Of a DNA stretch of 64,000 nucleotides, positions 63,042 to 64,000 are shown in pieces. The stretch is from Luteimonas padinae (lineage in GTDB: Bacteria; Pseudomonadota; Gammaproteobacteria; Xanthomonadales; Xanthomonadaceae). How positions within the stretch are numbered: the stretch's first letter is position 1; every line of letters begins with the position of its first letter. Position numbers and translations under genes: made by a program. Where the stretch lies: contig NZ_BMZT01000004.1 of assembly GCF_014652935.1 (NCBI RefSeq), forward strand, positions 186,001 through 250,000. The letters run 5' to 3'. The notes under the pieces are model-generated. The model was not told where the DNA came from, made no database searches, and saw nothing but the letters and a program-made list of their open reading frames with translations.

Positions 63042-64000
63042 TTGTCAGACCATCCTTCCGATTCCGGCAATCCTGCCGATTCCGGCGAGCCCGCCGTGAA
63101 GCGCGTGCGCAAGCCGCGCGCAGCCAAGGCTGCCGACACCTCGTCCGAAACGGTCGCGGCCGCGCCGCCGGCGGCCGAGGGCACGGCTTCGAAGCCGGCC
63201 TCGAAGCCGGTACAGGCCGAACTCCCGGTCGAGACCCCGAAGGCGCCGGCCGCCGACGCGCCCGCCGCGCCCCCCGCGGCGACGTCCCAGCAGCAGGCGG
63301 GCAACGGCGACCAGCGTGACGGCGGCGACCGCCCGCAGGGCGGCCAGGACAACGGCCACCGCCAGCAGGGCGGCCAGCAGCACCAGCACGGCCAGCAGCA
63401 GGGCCAGGGCAACCGCCGCGAGCGCTTCAAGAACCGCCGCGACCGCCAGCGCGACCGCGGCGGCCGCGATGACGGCCTGCCGACCGAGAACAACGACCAG
63501 GCCAACCGCCTGCCGCCGCCGAACATCCCCGAAGGTTTCCCGCAGTACTCGCTGTCGGACCTGAAGCGGATGCCGGCGCAGAAGCTGCTCGACATCGCCG
63601 AGCAGCTGAACATCCACGAAGGCGTGGCCCGCGCCCGCAAGCAGGACGTGATCTTCGCCCTGCTCAAGGTGCTGACCCGCCACGGCGAGGGCGTCGTCGC
63701 CGACGGCGTGCTCGAGATCCTGCCGGACGGCTTCGGCTTCCTGCGCGCGGCCGAGGCCAGCTACCTGGCCGGCCCGGACGACACCTACATCTCGCCCAGC
63801 CAGATCCGCCGCTTCAACCTGCGCACCGGCGACCACCTGTCCGGCCGCATCCGCTGGCCCAAGGACGGCGAGCGCTACTTCGCGCTCAACGTGGTCGACA
63901 CCATCAACGGCGAGCCGCTGGAAGCCTCGAAGAACAAGGTCCTGTTCGAGAACCTGACGCCGCTGTTCCCGCGCAAGAAGTTCAAGCTCGAGCGCGGCGA
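63042..64000 (+). CDS. rho: transcription termination factor Rho, N-terminal part
   Basis: Start TTG 63042 (MSDHPSDSG) with GCGAGG about 7 nt upstream. The first ~165 residues are an extension absent from E. coli Rho: acidic/Ala/Pro text, then a Gln/Gly/His/Arg-rich stretch ([20 protein letters not shown]). The normal Rho N-domain follows ([33 protein letters not shown]), then the cold-shock-like RNA-binding fold ([32 protein letters not shown]). The ATPase domain is beyond the right edge. Extended Rho proteins occur in xanthomonads. Confidence 0.95.
   Translation, partial: MSDHPSDSGNPADSGEPAVKRVRKPRAAKAADTSSETVAAAPPAAEGTASKPASKPVQAELPVETPKAPAADAPAAPPAATSQQQAGNGDQRDGGDRPQGGQDNGHRQQGGQQHQHGQQQGQGNRRERFKNRRDRQRDRGGRDDGLPTENNDQANRLPPPNIPEGFPQYSLSDLKRMPAQKLLDIAEQLNIHEGVARARKQDVIFALLKVLTRHGEGVVADGVLEILPDGFGFLRAAEASYLAGPDDTYISPSQIRRFNLRTGDHLSGRIRWPKDGERYFALNVVDTINGEPLEASKNKVLFENLTPLFPRKKFKLERG

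Overview
The window is GC-rich chromosomal DNA, and almost every base is coding. Gene content and order point to a gammaproteobacterium of the Xanthomonadaceae/Lysobacteraceae (Lysobacter/Luteimonas/Xanthomonas relatives). The main signs are rhlB divergent from trxA-rho, rsmB-fmt-def divergent from lysM-dprA-smg-topA-tsaC, a fabA-fabB pair, a TopA ending in a lysine/alanine-rich tail, Rho with a long Gln/Gly/Arg-rich N-terminus, and a protein that looks like a Xanthomonadales type IV secretion effector. No rRNA, CRISPR array, transposase or prophage was found. The genus is an inference and was not tested by any search.

Layout. 1-5952: an AcrAB-OprM type RND efflux operon (minus strand) divergent from its TetR repressor, with a palindromic operator inside the pump promoter. 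6096-9860: a redox/periplasm block of two YceI proteins, cytochrome b561 and two pirins. 9981-11718: a small secreted protein followed by a LytM-like/peptidoglycan-binding/XVIPCD-like protein, a probable immunity-effector pair. 11771-16357: an Old Yellow Enzyme, fabB-fabA, an AhpD-like protein and an alpha/beta hydrolase. 16437-16756: a tRNA with CAU anticodon interrupted by a 244-nt group I intron. 16913-19860: an Ala-rich lipoprotein, rpoD and dtd. 19904-29560: a cell-envelope block with a LpxL-type acyltransferase, two PH-domain membrane proteins, four glycosyltransferases, an inverted CDP-glycerol-type transferase and asnB. 29584-38853: translation, DNA-processing and topoisomerase housekeeping genes. 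38936-45121: small secreted, transport and repair genes (DUF4124 pair, DUF488, CDF exporter, lipoprotein, DUF486, DUF72, xthA, an Asp-Pro repeat protein). 45109-50725: SDR, sppA, a MATE exporter and a DUF3106 membrane protein. 50726-51166: a gene-free, AT-richer gap with DnaA boxes upstream of priA. 51167-64000: priA, a NYN-domain protein, zupT, rpoH, a sulfotransferase-ung-response regulator-ftsX-ftsE string, rhlB, trxA, a repeat-filled gap and the start of rho.

Most operons are tightly packed, with ATGA or GTGA stop/start overlaps. Three genes (LpxL-type, a GT2, priA) have a -10-like hexamer only 6-7 nt before the start codon and no Shine-Dalgarno, which suggests leaderless mRNAs. The strongest unusual items are the group I intron in the tRNA, the candidate T4SS effector/immunity pair and the inverted DnaA boxes before priA. 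Functions are assigned from recognised motifs and synteny only; no database search was possible.
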